DNA of 64,000 nt from Salinarchaeum laminariae (GTDB lineage: Archaea > Halobacteriota > Halobacteria > Halobacteriales > Salinarchaeaceae). Below are positions 17,016 through 26,599 of the stretch, in pieces. Below the pieces are notes generated by a model. That model was not told the DNA's origin, did no database searches, and was given only the letters and a program-made list of their open reading frames with translations. Every line of letters starts with the position of its first letter. The first letter of the stretch is position 1. The stretch is taken from contig NZ_CP096270.1 of the NCBI RefSeq assembly GCF_023204835.1, positions 2,558,907 to 2,622,906 of the forward strand, read 5' to 3'. A program made the translations under genes and the position numbers.

Positions 17016-18284
17016 TTACGCCAGCGCGCTTCCCGCCCGAACGATCGTCTCCTCGCCGAACGCTGGGCCGACGAGCTGCAGGCCGACGGGCAGCCCGTCT
17101 GTCTCGCCGGCAGGGACGGAGATCGCTGGGAGGTCCGCGAGGTTCACCGGCGTCGTGTTCGCGTCCGCGAGATACATCGTCATCGGGTCGTCGAGTGACT
17201 CGCCGAGTTCGAACGGCGGGATCGGCATCGTCGGCGAGGCGAGAACGTCGGCATCGTCGAGGGCCTCGTCGAAGTCCTGCTTTACCCACGCTCGCGCGGC
17301 CTGGGCCTGGTCGTAGTACTTCTCGTGGTAGCCAGCCGAGAGCGCGTACGTGCCGAGGAGGATCCGACGGACGACCTCGTCACCGAACCCATCTCGTCGC
17401 GCCCGGGCGAAGGTCTCGTTCCAGTTGCCGTCGAACCCGCCGCCCTGGCCGTACCGGACGCCGTCGAAGCGCGCGAGGTTCGAGGAAGCTTCCGACATGG
17501 CGATCACGTAGTACGCTTCGACTGCGTGCTCGAGGGACGGCAGCGAGACGTCGTGAGTCGATGCGCCCTGTGCTTCGAGCTCGTCCATGGCGTCCCAGAA
17601 CGTCTCGACGACGCCCTCGTGAGCGCCGTCGAGTAGCTCGGTCGGGATGCCGATCTCGAGGCCGTCGACGTCGCCGTCGGCTGCGGCGGCGTACTCGCTG
17701 TCGGCGCCCTCGTCTCTGGTCGTCGCGTCGTTGGGATCCGGGCCGGCGATGACGTCGAGGAGCTCTGCCGCTTCCTCCACTGTCGGTGCTATCGGACCGA
17801 TCTGTTCGAGGCTGTTGGCGTAGGAGACGAGACCGTAACGCGAGACGAGGCCGTAAGTCGGTTTGATGCCGACGACGCCACAGAACGCTGCGGGACAACG
17901 GACCGATCCGCCAGTGTCCGAGCCCAGCGCGAGATCTGCCTCGCCGTCGGCGACGGCCGCGGCAGAGCCACCCGAAGAGCCCCCCGGAACGTGACCCGGT
18001 GCGGCGGGGTTCTCCGTCGGCCCGAACGCCGACGTCTCCGTCGTCGTCCCCATGCCGAACTCGTCCATGTTCGTCTTGCCGACGATCGTCGCGCCGGCAT
18101 CGAGCAGATGCTCCACGACGGTCGCGTCGTACGGCGGTACGTACTCCTCGAGCATGGCTGAGCCACAGGTCGTCGGCACGCCCTGCGTCGAGATGTTGTC
18201 CTTGACGGCGACGGTCGCGTCGGCGAGTGGTCCCGACTCGTTCCCGGCGATCTCCGCCTCGGTGATGAATGCGTCTCTGGCCAT
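17016..18284 (-). CDS. gatA: Aspartyl/glutamyl-tRNA amidotransferase subunit A
   Basis: Amidase subunit of GatCAB, which turns misacylated Asp-tRNA(Asn) or Glu-tRNA(Gln) into the correct amide form. The catalytic triad of the amidase signature is visible: Lys in ATVAVKDNI (about residue 28), and the two serines in PGGSSGGSAAAV and LGSDTGGSVRCPA (about residues 100-130). The length of 422 residues is normal. It lies one base after gatC, so the pair is co-transcribed. gatB is not in this window; in archaea it is usually elsewhere. Confidence 0.95.
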   Translation of the reverse strand: MARDAFITEAEIAGNESGPLADATVAVKDNISTQGVPTTCGSAMLEEYVPPYDATVVEHLLDAGATIVGKTNMDEFGMGTTTETSAFGPTENPAAPGHVPGGSSGGSAAAVADGEADLALGSDTGGSVRCPAAFCGVVGIKPTYGLVSRYGLVSYANSLEQIGPIAPTVEEAAELLDVIAGPDPNDATTRDEGADSEYAAAADGDVDGLEIGIPTELLDGAHEGVVETFWDAMDELEAQGASTHDVSLPSLEHAVEAYYVIAMSEASSNLARFDGVRYGQGGGFDGNWNETFARARRDGFGDEVVRRILLGTYALSAGYHEKYYDQAQAARAWVKQDFDEALDDADVLASPTMPIPPFELGESLDDPMTMYLADANTTPVNLADLPAISVPAGETDGLPVGLQLVGPAFGEETIVRAGSALA

Positions 18285-18285
18285 G

Positions 18286-18564
18286 TCAGGAGACGTTTGG
18301 GCCCTTGAAGTAGCCGTCCTCGCTGTCGGGGGCGTTCGCGAGAGCGTCGTCCTGTGAGAGCGACGCGCGCTCCTCGTCGGGGCGCATGACGTTGGTCAGT
18401 TCCACGTCCCGGTCGACGTCGGGGACGTCCTCCAGCGCGTCGAAGGCCTCGAGGATGTCGGCAAACTGATCGACGAACCGCTCGGCGTCGCCCTCGTCGA
18501 GGTCCACCCGCGCCAGGCCCGCGACGTGTTCGACGTCGTCCGTCTCGACGCGTTGCTCGCTCAT
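18286..18564 (-). CDS. gatC: Aspartyl/glutamyl-tRNA amidotransferase subunit C
   Basis: Ninety-two residues. Starts MSEQRVETDDVEHVAGLARV, the conserved entry of GatC, and carries RFVDQFADILEAFDALEDVP, followed by the motif LTNVMRPDE and the C-terminal DGYFKGPNV that wraps around GatA in known structures. GatC stabilises the A and B subunits. It is the first gene of the gatCA pair. The open frame continues upstream for 120 codons, but that part has no GatC similarity and is low-complexity, so the short start is right. Confidence 0.94.
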   Translation of the reverse strand: MSEQRVETDDVEHVAGLARVDLDEGDAERFVDQFADILEAFDALEDVPDVDRDVELTNVMRPDEERASLSQDDALANAPDSEDGYFKGPNVS

Positions 18565-18932
18565 GTCGAGATCCACTTTCGGCCCGGGAGTAAGCGTTTC
18601 GAATAGCGGATCGGCCCGATAGCCTCTACCATCGGCGGACGCTCCGAACGCGGACCCAGGGTTCTTACGGGGACCCATCTGACACCATATCCTGACCGAA
18701 CGTCCAGTTTTGACCGGTCGCGCTGAGTCCCCTCGATTTGCGATCGCAAATGCTGTTTTTCGGCTGGAGAGCCGGTCTCTACACCATCCCCTCCTGCGGA
18801 CAGAGAAACGGCAGCGAGACGCCACGAACTGCCACTTGGCGGCGAAATTGGGGGAAAATTGGGCAAAGACCTTAAGTCCCGTCCTGCGCAACAAATAAGG
18901 GAGCGGTTCTTCCGAGGGGGCCACCACACACA
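18565..18932. other. Divergent control region between gatC and tfb
   Basis: The 368 bases hold no convincing gene. A run of A/T-richer sequence (GGGGGAAAATTGGGCAAAG at about 18850-18868, then CCTTAAG) precedes tfb by roughly 65 bases. The leader before the ATG at 18933 is therefore longer than for most genes here. Toward gatC no strong box stands out. Confidence 0.4.
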
Positions 18933-19904
18933 ATGTCAGATGGACGACGAACCCGGGAACGGGAGCGAACCGAGACCGAGTCCGAGCAGCAGACGGAGGA
19001 GGTCGACGAGACGGTCCAGTGTCCGGAATGCAGCGGACACCTCGTGAACGACGAGGAACACGGCGAGACCGTCTGTCAGGACTGCGGACTGGTCGTCGAG
19101 ACCGACGAAATCGATCGCGGTCCCGAGTGGCGAGCCTTCGACTCTCGCGAGAAGGACGAGAAATCCCGCGTCGGTGCCCCGACGACGAAGATGATGCACG
19201 ACGAAGGGCTCTCGACGAACATCGGCTGGCAGGACAAGGACGCGTATGGTCGCCAGCTATCCTCGCGCCAGCGCGAAAAGATGCAGCGCCTGCGCACCTG
19301 GAACGAGCGGTTCCGCACGCGTGACTCCAAGGAGCGGAACCTCAAGCAGGCACTCGGCGAGATCGACCGTATGGCGAGCGCGCTCGGGCTCCCCGAGAAC
19401 GTTCGCGAGACGGCAAGCGTCATCTATCGGCGCGCTCTCGCAGAGGATCTCCTCCCCGGTCGATCCATCGAGGGCGTGTCGACGGCGTCGCTGTACGCCG
19501 CCGCACGACAGGCAGGCACTCCGCGCAGTCTCGACGAGATTACCGCGGTATCACGCGTCGAGAAGGACGAGATCGCACGAACGTACCGGTACGTCGTCCG
19601 CGAACTCGGCCTCGAGATCAAACCCGCCGATCCCGAGCAGTACGTGCCACGGTTCGTCTCGGAGCTCGAACTCTCCGAGGAGGTCGAGCGACGTGCTCGA
19701 AAGCTCCTCAAGACGGCGAAGGACGAGGGGATTCACAGCGGGAAATCGCCCGTCGGCCTCGCTGCCGCGGCAGTGTACGCCGCCTCCCTCCTCACCAACG
19801 AGAAGGTCACACAGAACGAGGTCAGCCGAGTAGCGAACATCTCGGAAGTGACCATCCGAAACCGGTACCACGAGCTCCTCGAAGCCGAGGGCGCGATCGC
19901 GTAA
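18933..19904 (+). CDS. tfb: Transcription initiation factor IIB (TFB)
   Basis: The 323-residue factor recruits RNA polymerase to TBP-bound promoters. The N-terminal zinc ribbon is intact (QCPECSGHLVNDEEHG with CQDCG after it, residues 29-50). It is followed by the B-finger/linker (RAFDSREKDEKSRVG) and two cyclin repeats, the first around GLPENVRETASVIYRRALAE and the second around KSPVGLAAAAVYAASLL. The C-terminal helix-turn-helix contacting BRE is NEVSRVANISEVTIRNRYHE. Haloarchaea carry several TFB paralogues; which one this is cannot be told. Confidence 0.95.
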   Translation: MSDGRRTRERERTETESEQQTEEVDETVQCPECSGHLVNDEEHGETVCQDCGLVVETDEIDRGPEWRAFDSREKDEKSRVGAPTTKMMHDEGLSTNIGWQDKDAYGRQLSSRQREKMQRLRTWNERFRTRDSKERNLKQALGEIDRMASALGLPENVRETASVIYRRALAEDLLPGRSIEGVSTASLYAAARQAGTPRSLDEITAVSRVEKDEIARTYRYVVRELGLEIKPADPEQYVPRFVSELELSEEVERRARKLLKTAKDEGIHSGKSPVGLAAAAVYAASLLTNEKVTQNEVSRVANISEVTIRNRYHELLEAEGAIA

Positions 19905-20011
19905 GCGGCGCAAAAAACGATTTTCGACGCGTCGATCCGATCGTAAGCGGAGCGTGAGTCTGTTTCGCTGTCCTCAATCCACACTCTCCGTCTCTTTGCG
20001 CACTCACTCCC

Positions 20012-21424
20012 TCAGTCCGACTCTGCACCGTCGGTACGCACTGTATCGCCCACTGGCGCCGAGACGTCCGCATCCGCGACGTTCGCCGTCACCGAGTCTG
20101 GCTGGTCGTAGAGGTGACAGGCGACCGGGTGCGTTCGATCGTCCTGCAGCGCCGGTGAGACGACCTCACAGACGCTCTCGTACTCCTCTGCCAGGATCGA
20201 AGCGGCACCCTCCCAGTCCTCGTAACACAGTTCGTGAAGTGCCGAGCGGACAGTCTGAGCGTGGGACCCCGATAGCTCGACGTCGAGCATTCGCTCCTCG
20301 AGTCGATCCACGAACGCCTCGGCGTGGCGCTCGCGAAACGGGTCCTCGCGAACGTCGTCCCCGAGCAGCGACCGAAGCGACGATCCGCCGGAGCTGGGCT
20401 GCTCGTCCGCGACGTACTCCCAGGCGGAGTCGAGGTCCACCTCGCGCGATTCGATGCGCTCTCGCACGTCCATGATCTGCCTGTACTCGCGCTGGTCGAT
20501 CGTGACGTCCTCGGGTGGGATGACCGAGGGACAGCGCGTCCGGAATCGACACCCACTCGGCGGATTCCGCGGCGAGGGGACGTCCCCCGAGAGCGTCTCG
20601 ATCTCGCGATCCCGTTCGTCGGTGGACGCTCGTGGAACGCTCTCGAGGAGCGCCTGCGTGTAGGGGTGTTTCGGCGACTCGAAGATGTCGGCGACTGGCC
20701 CGACCTCGACGAGTTCGCCGAGATACATCACGGCAACCCGATCGGAGATGTGCCGGATGACCGAGAGGTCGTGGGAGATCAACAGGTAGGTAAGGTCGAA
20801 CTCGTCCTGCAGATCGGAGAGGAGATTGAGAATCTGCGCCTGGACCGAGACGTCGAGAGCGCTCGTCGGCTCGTCGAGCACGATGAAATCCGGTTCCAGT
20901 GCCAGTGCTCGCGCGATGCCGATGCGCTGGCGCTGACCGCCGGAGAACTCGTGGGGATAGCGATCGTACTGATCTGAGCTCAGTCCGACGCGCTCCAGCA
21001 GTTCGCAAACGCGCTCGGTGCGTTCGGCTTTCGTGCCTACGCTGTGGACGTCGAGTGGCTGGCGTACCGTCGCCCCGACCGTCATTCGGGGATCGAGGCT
21101 GGAGAACGGATCCTGAAAGACCACCTGTGCGTTCCGGCGGAAGGAACGCAGGTCGTCGCCGGAGAGATCGAGGACGTCCTCGCCGTCGAAGCGGACCGTG
21201 CCACCTGTCGGATCCTGAAGGCGCAGCAGCGTCTCGCCACAGGTCGACTTCCCGCAACCGGACTCGCCGACGAGGCCGAGCGTTTCTCCCTCCCGTACGT
21301 CGAAACTGACGCCGTCGACGGCCTGGATCGACACGGGCTCCCCGCCGAGCGCTCTGTCGACGAGGGTGTCCCGCTCGTAGAAGTGTTTCTCGAGATCGCG
21401 CACCTCGAGGAGTGACTCAGTCAT
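20012..21424 (-). CDS. Peptide ABC importer ATPase (OppF/DppF type), long form
   Basis: The 470-residue ATPase has Walker [16 protein letters not shown] (about residue 52), [18 protein letters not shown], signature [17 protein letters not shown] and Walker [15 protein letters not shown]. The oligopeptide-transporter C-terminal domain starts at [12 protein letters not shown] near 298. Between this and the late [11 protein letters not shown] there are about 130 extra acidic residues, so the protein is far longer than bacterial OppF (about 330). It overlaps the partner ATPase by eight bases and is the last gene of the operon. Confidence 0.9.
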   Translation of the reverse strand: MTESLLEVRDLEKHFYERDTLVDRALGGEPVSIQAVDGVSFDVREGETLGLVGESGCGKSTCGETLLRLQDPTGGTVRFDGEDVLDLSGDDLRSFRRNAQVVFQDPFSSLDPRMTVGATVRQPLDVHSVGTKAERTERVCELLERVGLSSDQYDRYPHEFSGGQRQRIGIARALALEPDFIVLDEPTSALDVSVQAQILNLLSDLQDEFDLTYLLISHDLSVIRHISDRVAVMYLGELVEVGPVADIFESPKHPYTQALLESVPRASTDERDREIETLSGDVPSPRNPPSGCRFRTRCPSVIPPEDVTIDQREYRQIMDVRERIESREVDLDSAWEYVADEQPSSGGSSLRSLLGDDVREDPFRERHAEAFVDRLEERMLDVELSGSHAQTVRSALHELCYEDWEGAASILAEEYESVCEVVSPALQDDRTHPVACHLYDQPDSVTANVADADVSAPVGDTVRTDGAESD

Positions 21425-22661
21425 CGGCGCTCACCCCCTCACCGCTGGCGTCGTCCTTTCCATCGTCCCGACCAACTGTCGTGTCACTGGATTCGTCATC
21501 GAAGTAGTCCTCGGGCAACGCCTGCTCCGGCTCGTAGGGATGATCTGCGAGATAACATTTCGCGGCGTGGTCCGGACTGCCCGGACCGGGGAACTCCGGG
21601 GGCTTCTCGAGACACTCCTCCATCGCATTCGGACAGCGATCGGCGAAGTAACAGCGGTCCTCCATCTCCTGATCGAGGAGACTCGGAACGTTGCCCTCGA
21701 TGGGCTGTAGCCGCCCTCCGGCGGATTCGAGATCGGGGATAGACCCGAGCAGCCCTTGCGTGTAGGGATGGACGGGATTGTCGAAAACGTCTTCGAGCGA
21801 CCCTCGCTCGACGATCTCGCCGGCGTACATCACGCCGACGCGGTCACACATCCTGGCGATGACTCCGAGATTGTGCGTGATGAGGAGGATCGTCATGCCA
21901 GTTTCCTCCTGAATGTCGCCGAGGATGTCGAGAATCTGCGCTTGGATCGTAACGTCGAGCGCCGTCGTCGGCTCGTCGGCGATCAGCAGCTCCGGTTCGC
22001 CCGCGAGCGCCTGCGCAATCATCGCACGCTGGAGCATCCCACCGGAGTACTCGTGGGGCAGCGCTTCGGCGCGCTCAGCAGGATCGGGAATGCCGACGAG
22101 TTCGAGCAGTTCGATCGCCCTGGCCTTGCTCTCCTCCGTGAGATACCCCTGCCCTGGGAGCGCGGTCCCAAGCAGGAACTTGCCCAGTCCGTACGACTGG
22201 GTCCGGGAGCGCGTGGACCGGGGGTTCGCGCTGGCTCGACGCTGTACCTCGACAGCTTCGGCGATCTGCTCGCCGACCGGGAGCGACGGGTTCAGGCTGC
22301 TCGCTGGATCCTGGAAGATCGTCGCGAAGTCCGGTCCGCGAAGCGCTCGCCGATGGCGTTCGGGGAGTTTCCGGACGTCGACGAAATCACCGTCGACGGC
22401 GTCCGGAGCGTTCTCGCTGGCCGACTCCGCCAGCTCCGAGTTCCGGTAGTTAATTTCGCCGGTGACGATCCGCCCGGGGTCCTCGACCAGATCGACGAGG
22501 GAGAGCGCAGTGACGCTCTTCCCCGATCCGGACTCGCCGACGATACCGAGCACCTCGCCTTCCTCCACGTCGAAGGAAACCTTCTCGACGGCGTTGACCT
22601 GGCCCTCCTGGGTGAAGAATCGGGTCGTCAGATCGCGAACGCTGAGGAGATCACGGGGCAT
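21417..22661 (-). CDS. Peptide ABC importer ATPase (OppD/DppD type)
   Basis: The 414-residue ATPase starts at the ATG that overlaps the permease stop (TGATG). Motifs: Walker [17 protein letters not shown] near residue 38, [19 protein letters not shown], signature [17 protein letters not shown], Walker [17 protein letters not shown], and the C-terminal cysteine cluster [14 protein letters not shown] found in oligopeptide and dipeptide ATPases. An insertion between the Q-loop and the signature (around [14 protein letters not shown]) is typical of the longer archaeal form. It pairs with the ATPase at 20012 to energise the two permeases. Confidence 0.92.
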   Translation of the reverse strand: MPRDLLSVRDLTTRFFTQEGQVNAVEKVSFDVEEGEVLGIVGESGSGKSVTALSLVDLVEDPGRIVTGEINYRNSELAESASENAPDAVDGDFVDVRKLPERHRRALRGPDFATIFQDPASSLNPSLPVGEQIAEAVEVQRRASANPRSTRSRTQSYGLGKFLLGTALPGQGYLTEESKARAIELLELVGIPDPAERAEALPHEYSGGMLQRAMIAQALAGEPELLIADEPTTALDVTIQAQILDILGDIQEETGMTILLITHNLGVIARMCDRVGVMYAGEIVERGSLEDVFDNPVHPYTQGLLGSIPDLESAGGRLQPIEGNVPSLLDQEMEDRCYFADRCPNAMEECLEKPPEFPGPGSPDHAAKCYLADHPYEPEQALPEDYFDDESSDTTVGRDDGKDDASGEGVSADD

Positions 22662-23677
22662 CAGACCCCTCCCTCCCCCTGATCGATGCCAGGGTCGAGC
22701 GCGTCGCGAAGCCAGTCGCCGACGAGATTGATACCCACGACGGCGATCACGATGGCGGCGCCGGGCACCGTCGCGATCCACCACGACGAGGACAGGTAGT
22801 CCCGCCCCTGTGCGATGTCCAGTCCCCAGGAGAGGTTCGCCCCGGAGAACCCGAGGAAGGACAGCGAACTTTCGAGCAGGATGATCGCTGCGACCTGGAT
22901 CGTTCCGAGCACGAGAATCGGCGTCAGGCTGTTGGGGAGGACGTGCCGCCAGAGGATCTCGAGGTCCGAAGCGCCGACGCTCCGTGCAGCCTTGACGTAC
23001 TCCTCGTTGCGGACGCTCAGGGCCTCGCCCCTGGCGACGCGCGCGAACCACACCCAGTTCACGAGCGCGACGACGGCGATGATAGTGCTGGGTATCACGA
23101 TCTCGGCTGGCATATCGGGTGCCAGCCCGAGTTCGTGAAACGGGTCAGGGATAGATTCGGACTGCTGGCCCCAGAGTCCGGTCAGGGCAATCGCGAGCAC
23201 GAGCGACGGGAACGCCAACATGATGTCCGCGATGCGCATGAGCGCGTCGTCGATCCGACCGCCGTAGAAACCGGAGACGAGACCCACGATGACGCCGAAC
23301 ATCGCGGCGAGTGCGGTGCCGCCGATGCCGACGATGAGCGACGTGCGCGCTCCGAACAGCGCCCGCGAGAGCACGTCACGCCCGACGTGATCGGTGCCGA
23401 GTGGATGCTCCATCTGTGCGTTCACCTGTACCTGCTCCTCGACGATCGTGATCTCACCGTCCTCCATGACCGTCGTCGACTCCGTCCGCGTCTCGCTGAA
23501 ACCGAGCGGAGGAAGGTTCGCCTCCCCCGGGTTGGTCTGCTTGGGGTCGTGTGGCGCCAGTAGTGGCGCGAAGGTCGCCGCGAGGAGGATGAACAGAATC
23601 AACACCACGCCCAGCTTCGCGAGGTGGCTGCGTTTGAGCTCGACTGTCAGATTGCGCCAGGTTCGATCTGAGACCAT
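22661..23677 (-). CDS. Peptide ABC importer permease (OppC/DppC type)
   Basis: A 338-residue inner-membrane permease. The first helix is KLGVVLILFILLAATFAPLL (about residues 21-40), followed by a periplasm-side loop of about 70 residues, GTDHVGRDVLSRALFGARTS and five more helices. The coupling-helix EAA loop is AARSVGASDLEILWRHVLPN near 245. Its start overlaps the stop of the preceding permease by one base (TAATG) and its stop overlaps the next ATPase (TGATG). This tight coupling is typical of a stoichiometric complex. Confidence 0.93.
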   Translation of the reverse strand: MVSDRTWRNLTVELKRSHLAKLGVVLILFILLAATFAPLLAPHDPKQTNPGEANLPPLGFSETRTESTTVMEDGEITIVEEQVQVNAQMEHPLGTDHVGRDVLSRALFGARTSLIVGIGGTALAAMFGVIVGLVSGFYGGRIDDALMRIADIMLAFPSLVLAIALTGLWGQQSESIPDPFHELGLAPDMPAEIVIPSTIIAVVALVNWVWFARVARGEALSVRNEEYVKAARSVGASDLEILWRHVLPNSLTPILVLGTIQVAAIILLESSLSFLGFSGANLSWGLDIAQGRDYLSSSWWIATVPGAAIVIAVVGINLVGDWLRDALDPGIDQGEGGV

Positions 23678-24708
23678 TATTCGTACCCCACCTGCGGGTT
23701 CAGGTAGCCATAGACGACGTCGACGGCGACGTTGATGACCACGAAGCTCACGCCGATGACGATCAGCGCGGCCTGGATGATCGGCCAGTCACGGCTGTTG
23801 ATGGCGTCGATCAGCAGCGATCCCAGACCCGGCCACGCGAAGACCGCTTCGGTGATGACCGCGCCGCCGATGAGCGTCCCGAGCTGGAGCCCGAGAACGG
23901 TCAGAATTGGGATGAGCGTGTTCCGAAGCGCGTGCCGGTAGCGCACGAGCGTCTCGGGGAGTCCCTTCGCCCTCGCTGCAGTGACGTACTCTTTCCCGAG
24001 CTCGTCGAGCATTCCGCTCCGGGTCAGCCGCGTGATGAGAGCCGTGAAGTACGTTCCGAGGGTAACCGCCGGCAGCGTAATGTGCCAGAGCCAGGTCCCC
24101 ATATCGTCGGCGAACGCACCGGCGTCGAGCGGCACCGAGAGCGACGGTCCGGCCAATTTGAACCGGATCAGATGCGTCCACGCCTCGAGGAAGCCGACAG
24201 GACGCTGGCTCGTCGGGAACAGGTCCAGCTGCACGGACAGGAACAGGACGAGCATGATGCCCAGCCAGAAGTTCGGCGTCGAGATACCGACCAGCGAGAA
24301 CAGGGTCGCGCCGTAGTCTGCCGGGCTGTGTCGACGCGTCGCCGCGACCACGCCCAGTGGGATCGAGAGGACGATCGCCACGATGCTGGATGCAACTGCG
24401 AGCTCGACGGTCGCCGGCACCCGTGACAGAACGATGTCGTTGGCGGGCAATCCTCGCTGATAGGAGTAACCCATGTCGCCCTGGAGCAGGCCGGCGAGGT
24501 AGTCGGCGTACTGGACGTGCATTGGCTTGTTCAATCCGAGATCAGCGGCGATCCGCTGGCGAAGCTCGGGGCTCGCGTCGAGTGGCGCGACGAACGTCAC
24601 CGGGTCGCCCGGCGAGAGAAACCGGAGCACGAAGACCACGGTGATGACGCCCCAGACGACGAGCAGGCCCTGTAGGGTTCGTCTGACGAGGAATCGTCCC
24701 AGCGACAT
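23677..24708 (-). CDS. Peptide ABC importer permease (OppB/DppB type)
   Basis: The 343-residue permease begins LGRFLVRRTLQGLLVVWGVI, the usual cytoplasmic Arg-rich entry into helix 1, and contains DLGLNKPMHVQYADYLAGLL and the EAA loop TAARAKGLPETLVRYRHALR near residue 236, ending in RDWPIIQAALIVIGVSFV and NPQVGYE. Six helices are visible. It follows the binding-protein gene by 14 bases and overlaps the second permease by one base. Confidence 0.93.
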   Translation of the reverse strand: MSLGRFLVRRTLQGLLVVWGVITVVFVLRFLSPGDPVTFVAPLDASPELRQRIAADLGLNKPMHVQYADYLAGLLQGDMGYSYQRGLPANDIVLSRVPATVELAVASSIVAIVLSIPLGVVAATRRHSPADYGATLFSLVGISTPNFWLGIMLVLFLSVQLDLFPTSQRPVGFLEAWTHLIRFKLAGPSLSVPLDAGAFADDMGTWLWHITLPAVTLGTYFTALITRLTRSGMLDELGKEYVTAARAKGLPETLVRYRHALRNTLIPILTVLGLQLGTLIGGAVITEAVFAWPGLGSLLIDAINSRDWPIIQAALIVIGVSFVVINVAVDVVYGYLNPQVGYE

Positions 24709-24722
24709 CGCTCGCTGGCGAG

Positions 24723-26375
24723 TTACTGGCTACCGGGCAGGCCCTGGGCCTCGTTCACCAGCTGGTCGAACTCGTCGTTCTTCCAGGAGGTCAGTGCGCC
24801 GTCACTGGTGAGAAGCGGAATGAGGGTCTGCGACGCGTCGAACACTGCGTTCCCCCACCCGATGAGATACCAGTCGGGGCTCGTCTCGATGTCTCCGTCC
24901 GTCAGCTTGCCGGCCAGCTCACCGAACTCGACCTGGTTCACTTCGGCACTGACGTTGTCGAGATCGTCGATGTATCCGGCGGTCGCCTGTGCGATTTCGA
25001 GGTCGTTGAGATACCGCCCAACGGGCGTGTGAAGCACGAGATCTGCCTCGTCGTACTGAGACTTCTCGATGAGTTGATTGGCACGCTCAGGGTCGTAGGG
25101 GTACGGGTCGAGATCCTCGTTGTAGCCGACGAACCCTTCGAGCGTGGGCTGTGCAGTCTGGTCGGCGAAGCTCTGGAGCGTATCCTGTACGATCGTCTCC
25201 AGATCGATCGCGTAGTTCATCGCCCGGCGGAAGAGCGGATCGTCGAACGGCTCGACGTCGTATCGCATGCCGTTGTAGATGATGCGCGTACTGGGCACCG
25301 GCGCCATCTCGGCACCGCTGGCGTCCTGTACGGACGACACCTGCTGTGGCGGCACGTTGACGATGATGTCCGTCTCGCCCTGGACGAGCTGGTTGACCCG
25401 CGTGCTGTCCTCGCCGGCTGCGCGGAATACGAGGCTATCGAAGTCGGGGGCTCCGCGCCAGTGATCCTCGTAGGCCTCGAAGGAGACCTCGACGCTCGCC
25501 TCGTAGTTGGAGAGCTGGAACGCGCCAGTCCCGTTCATGTTACGGTTGATCTCCTCGCTGTTCCGCGATTCGATCCAGTCCTGCTGGACGATGTTACAGT
25601 ACGATGCAAACAGGGAGAAGATGACGGGGTTGATGCCATCGGAGAACACGTCGACCGCGTTCCCCTCGTCGGCGACCTCTGCGCCGGTGACGCCGGCGAG
25701 CTGGTCGTTCTGGGGGCTCTCCAGACTGACTTCCGGATCGACGACGCGGTTGATGCTGAACGCGACGTCAGAGGGCTGGAGCTCGTCGCCGTTGTGGAAG
25801 GTCACGCCCTCTCGGATGTGGAATCGGACGTGTCCCGGCTCGATGCGCTCCCAGTCCTCGGCGAGTGCCGCCTCGATCGATCCGTCACTGGTTCGCATCA
25901 ACAGCCGGTCGTAGGCCTGGGTGACGATGTTGTCGGTCGGCGTCTCCCGATGGTTGTGGGGGTCGAGCCCGGTGTCCATCTTGCCCTGCGTGACAGTGAC
26001 GGAGCTCCCCTCCGGCGCCATCGTGTACGCCCAGATGAGTTCGTCGCTGCGTGGCTCCCAGTCGAGACTCGTCCGCTTGCCGTAGTTGCTGTACTGTCGG
26101 TTCAGGAAGATCCACGGCGCTTCCTGGTGAGCAGCGAGATTCGCGCGCTGGAGGTAGCCAGCCCGGTTGCTAGGTTCGTCGAGATCCTGCCAGTTCTCCT
26201 CCTCATCGACACCGTTGCCGACACCGCCGCCATTCTCGCCGTCGGTGTTGTTGCCGTCGTCGCCGTCACCGCCGTCGCCCGAACAGCCTGCGAGTGCGAC
26301 AGTGGCCACTGAGGCGCCAGCGGCACCGCCGTGCTTGAGAAACGACCGCCGATCGAACCAATGATCGTCCGACAT
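24723..26375 (-). CDS. Peptide ABC transporter substrate-binding lipoprotein, apparently permuted
   Basis: The 550-residue family 5 binding protein is exported by Tat (DRRSFLK at residues 8-14) and anchored as a lipoprotein (LAGC, Cys31), with an acidic Gly/Asp/Asn linker to about 60. The core starts only at VTVTQGKMDTGLDPHNHRET (126-145), while residues 70-118 (RAGYLQRANLAAHQEAPWIF, then RQYSNYGKRTSLDWEPR) resemble the segment that normally closes such proteins. The C terminus stops early at FDQLVNEAQGLPGSQ, where that segment would be expected. It captures peptides for the importer encoded downstream. The upstream 224 bases are A/T-rich and hold its promoter. Confidence 0.9.
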   Translation of the reverse strand: MSDDHWFDRRSFLKHGGAAGASVATVALAGCSGDGGDGDDGNNTDGENGGGVGNGVDEEENWQDLDEPSNRAGYLQRANLAAHQEAPWIFLNRQYSNYGKRTSLDWEPRSDELIWAYTMAPEGSSVTVTQGKMDTGLDPHNHRETPTDNIVTQAYDRLLMRTSDGSIEAALAEDWERIEPGHVRFHIREGVTFHNGDELQPSDVAFSINRVVDPEVSLESPQNDQLAGVTGAEVADEGNAVDVFSDGINPVIFSLFASYCNIVQQDWIESRNSEEINRNMNGTGAFQLSNYEASVEVSFEAYEDHWRGAPDFDSLVFRAAGEDSTRVNQLVQGETDIIVNVPPQQVSSVQDASGAEMAPVPSTRIIYNGMRYDVEPFDDPLFRRAMNYAIDLETIVQDTLQSFADQTAQPTLEGFVGYNEDLDPYPYDPERANQLIEKSQYDEADLVLHTPVGRYLNDLEIAQATAGYIDDLDNVSAEVNQVEFGELAGKLTDGDIETSPDWYLIGWGNAVFDASQTLIPLLTSDGALTSWKNDEFDQLVNEAQGLPGSQ

Positions 26376-26599
26376 AGCAAGACCGATGCGCGAAGTGGCC
26401 TAATAGTTCATGGTTAATATAGAGACATATAGGATAGTATTTTCAAAGTACTATACCAAAACTACATCCTCGTACCAATATGGGCAGTAGCTGAAATAAT
26501 ATTAGCATAAAGCAGCATCTTGCAACGGAGATATACAGCGTACGTACCGGTAAGCCCCGTATTCGTCGGAGGGCTTCGGAGTGGTCCAGCGTGGCCTGC

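Noticed and set aside
24357-26312. Very long plus-strand frames (up to 427 codons) opposite the peptide-binding protein gene
   Set aside because: They mirror the real gene, which has a Tat signal, lipobox and family motifs; the antisense products match nothing I recognise.
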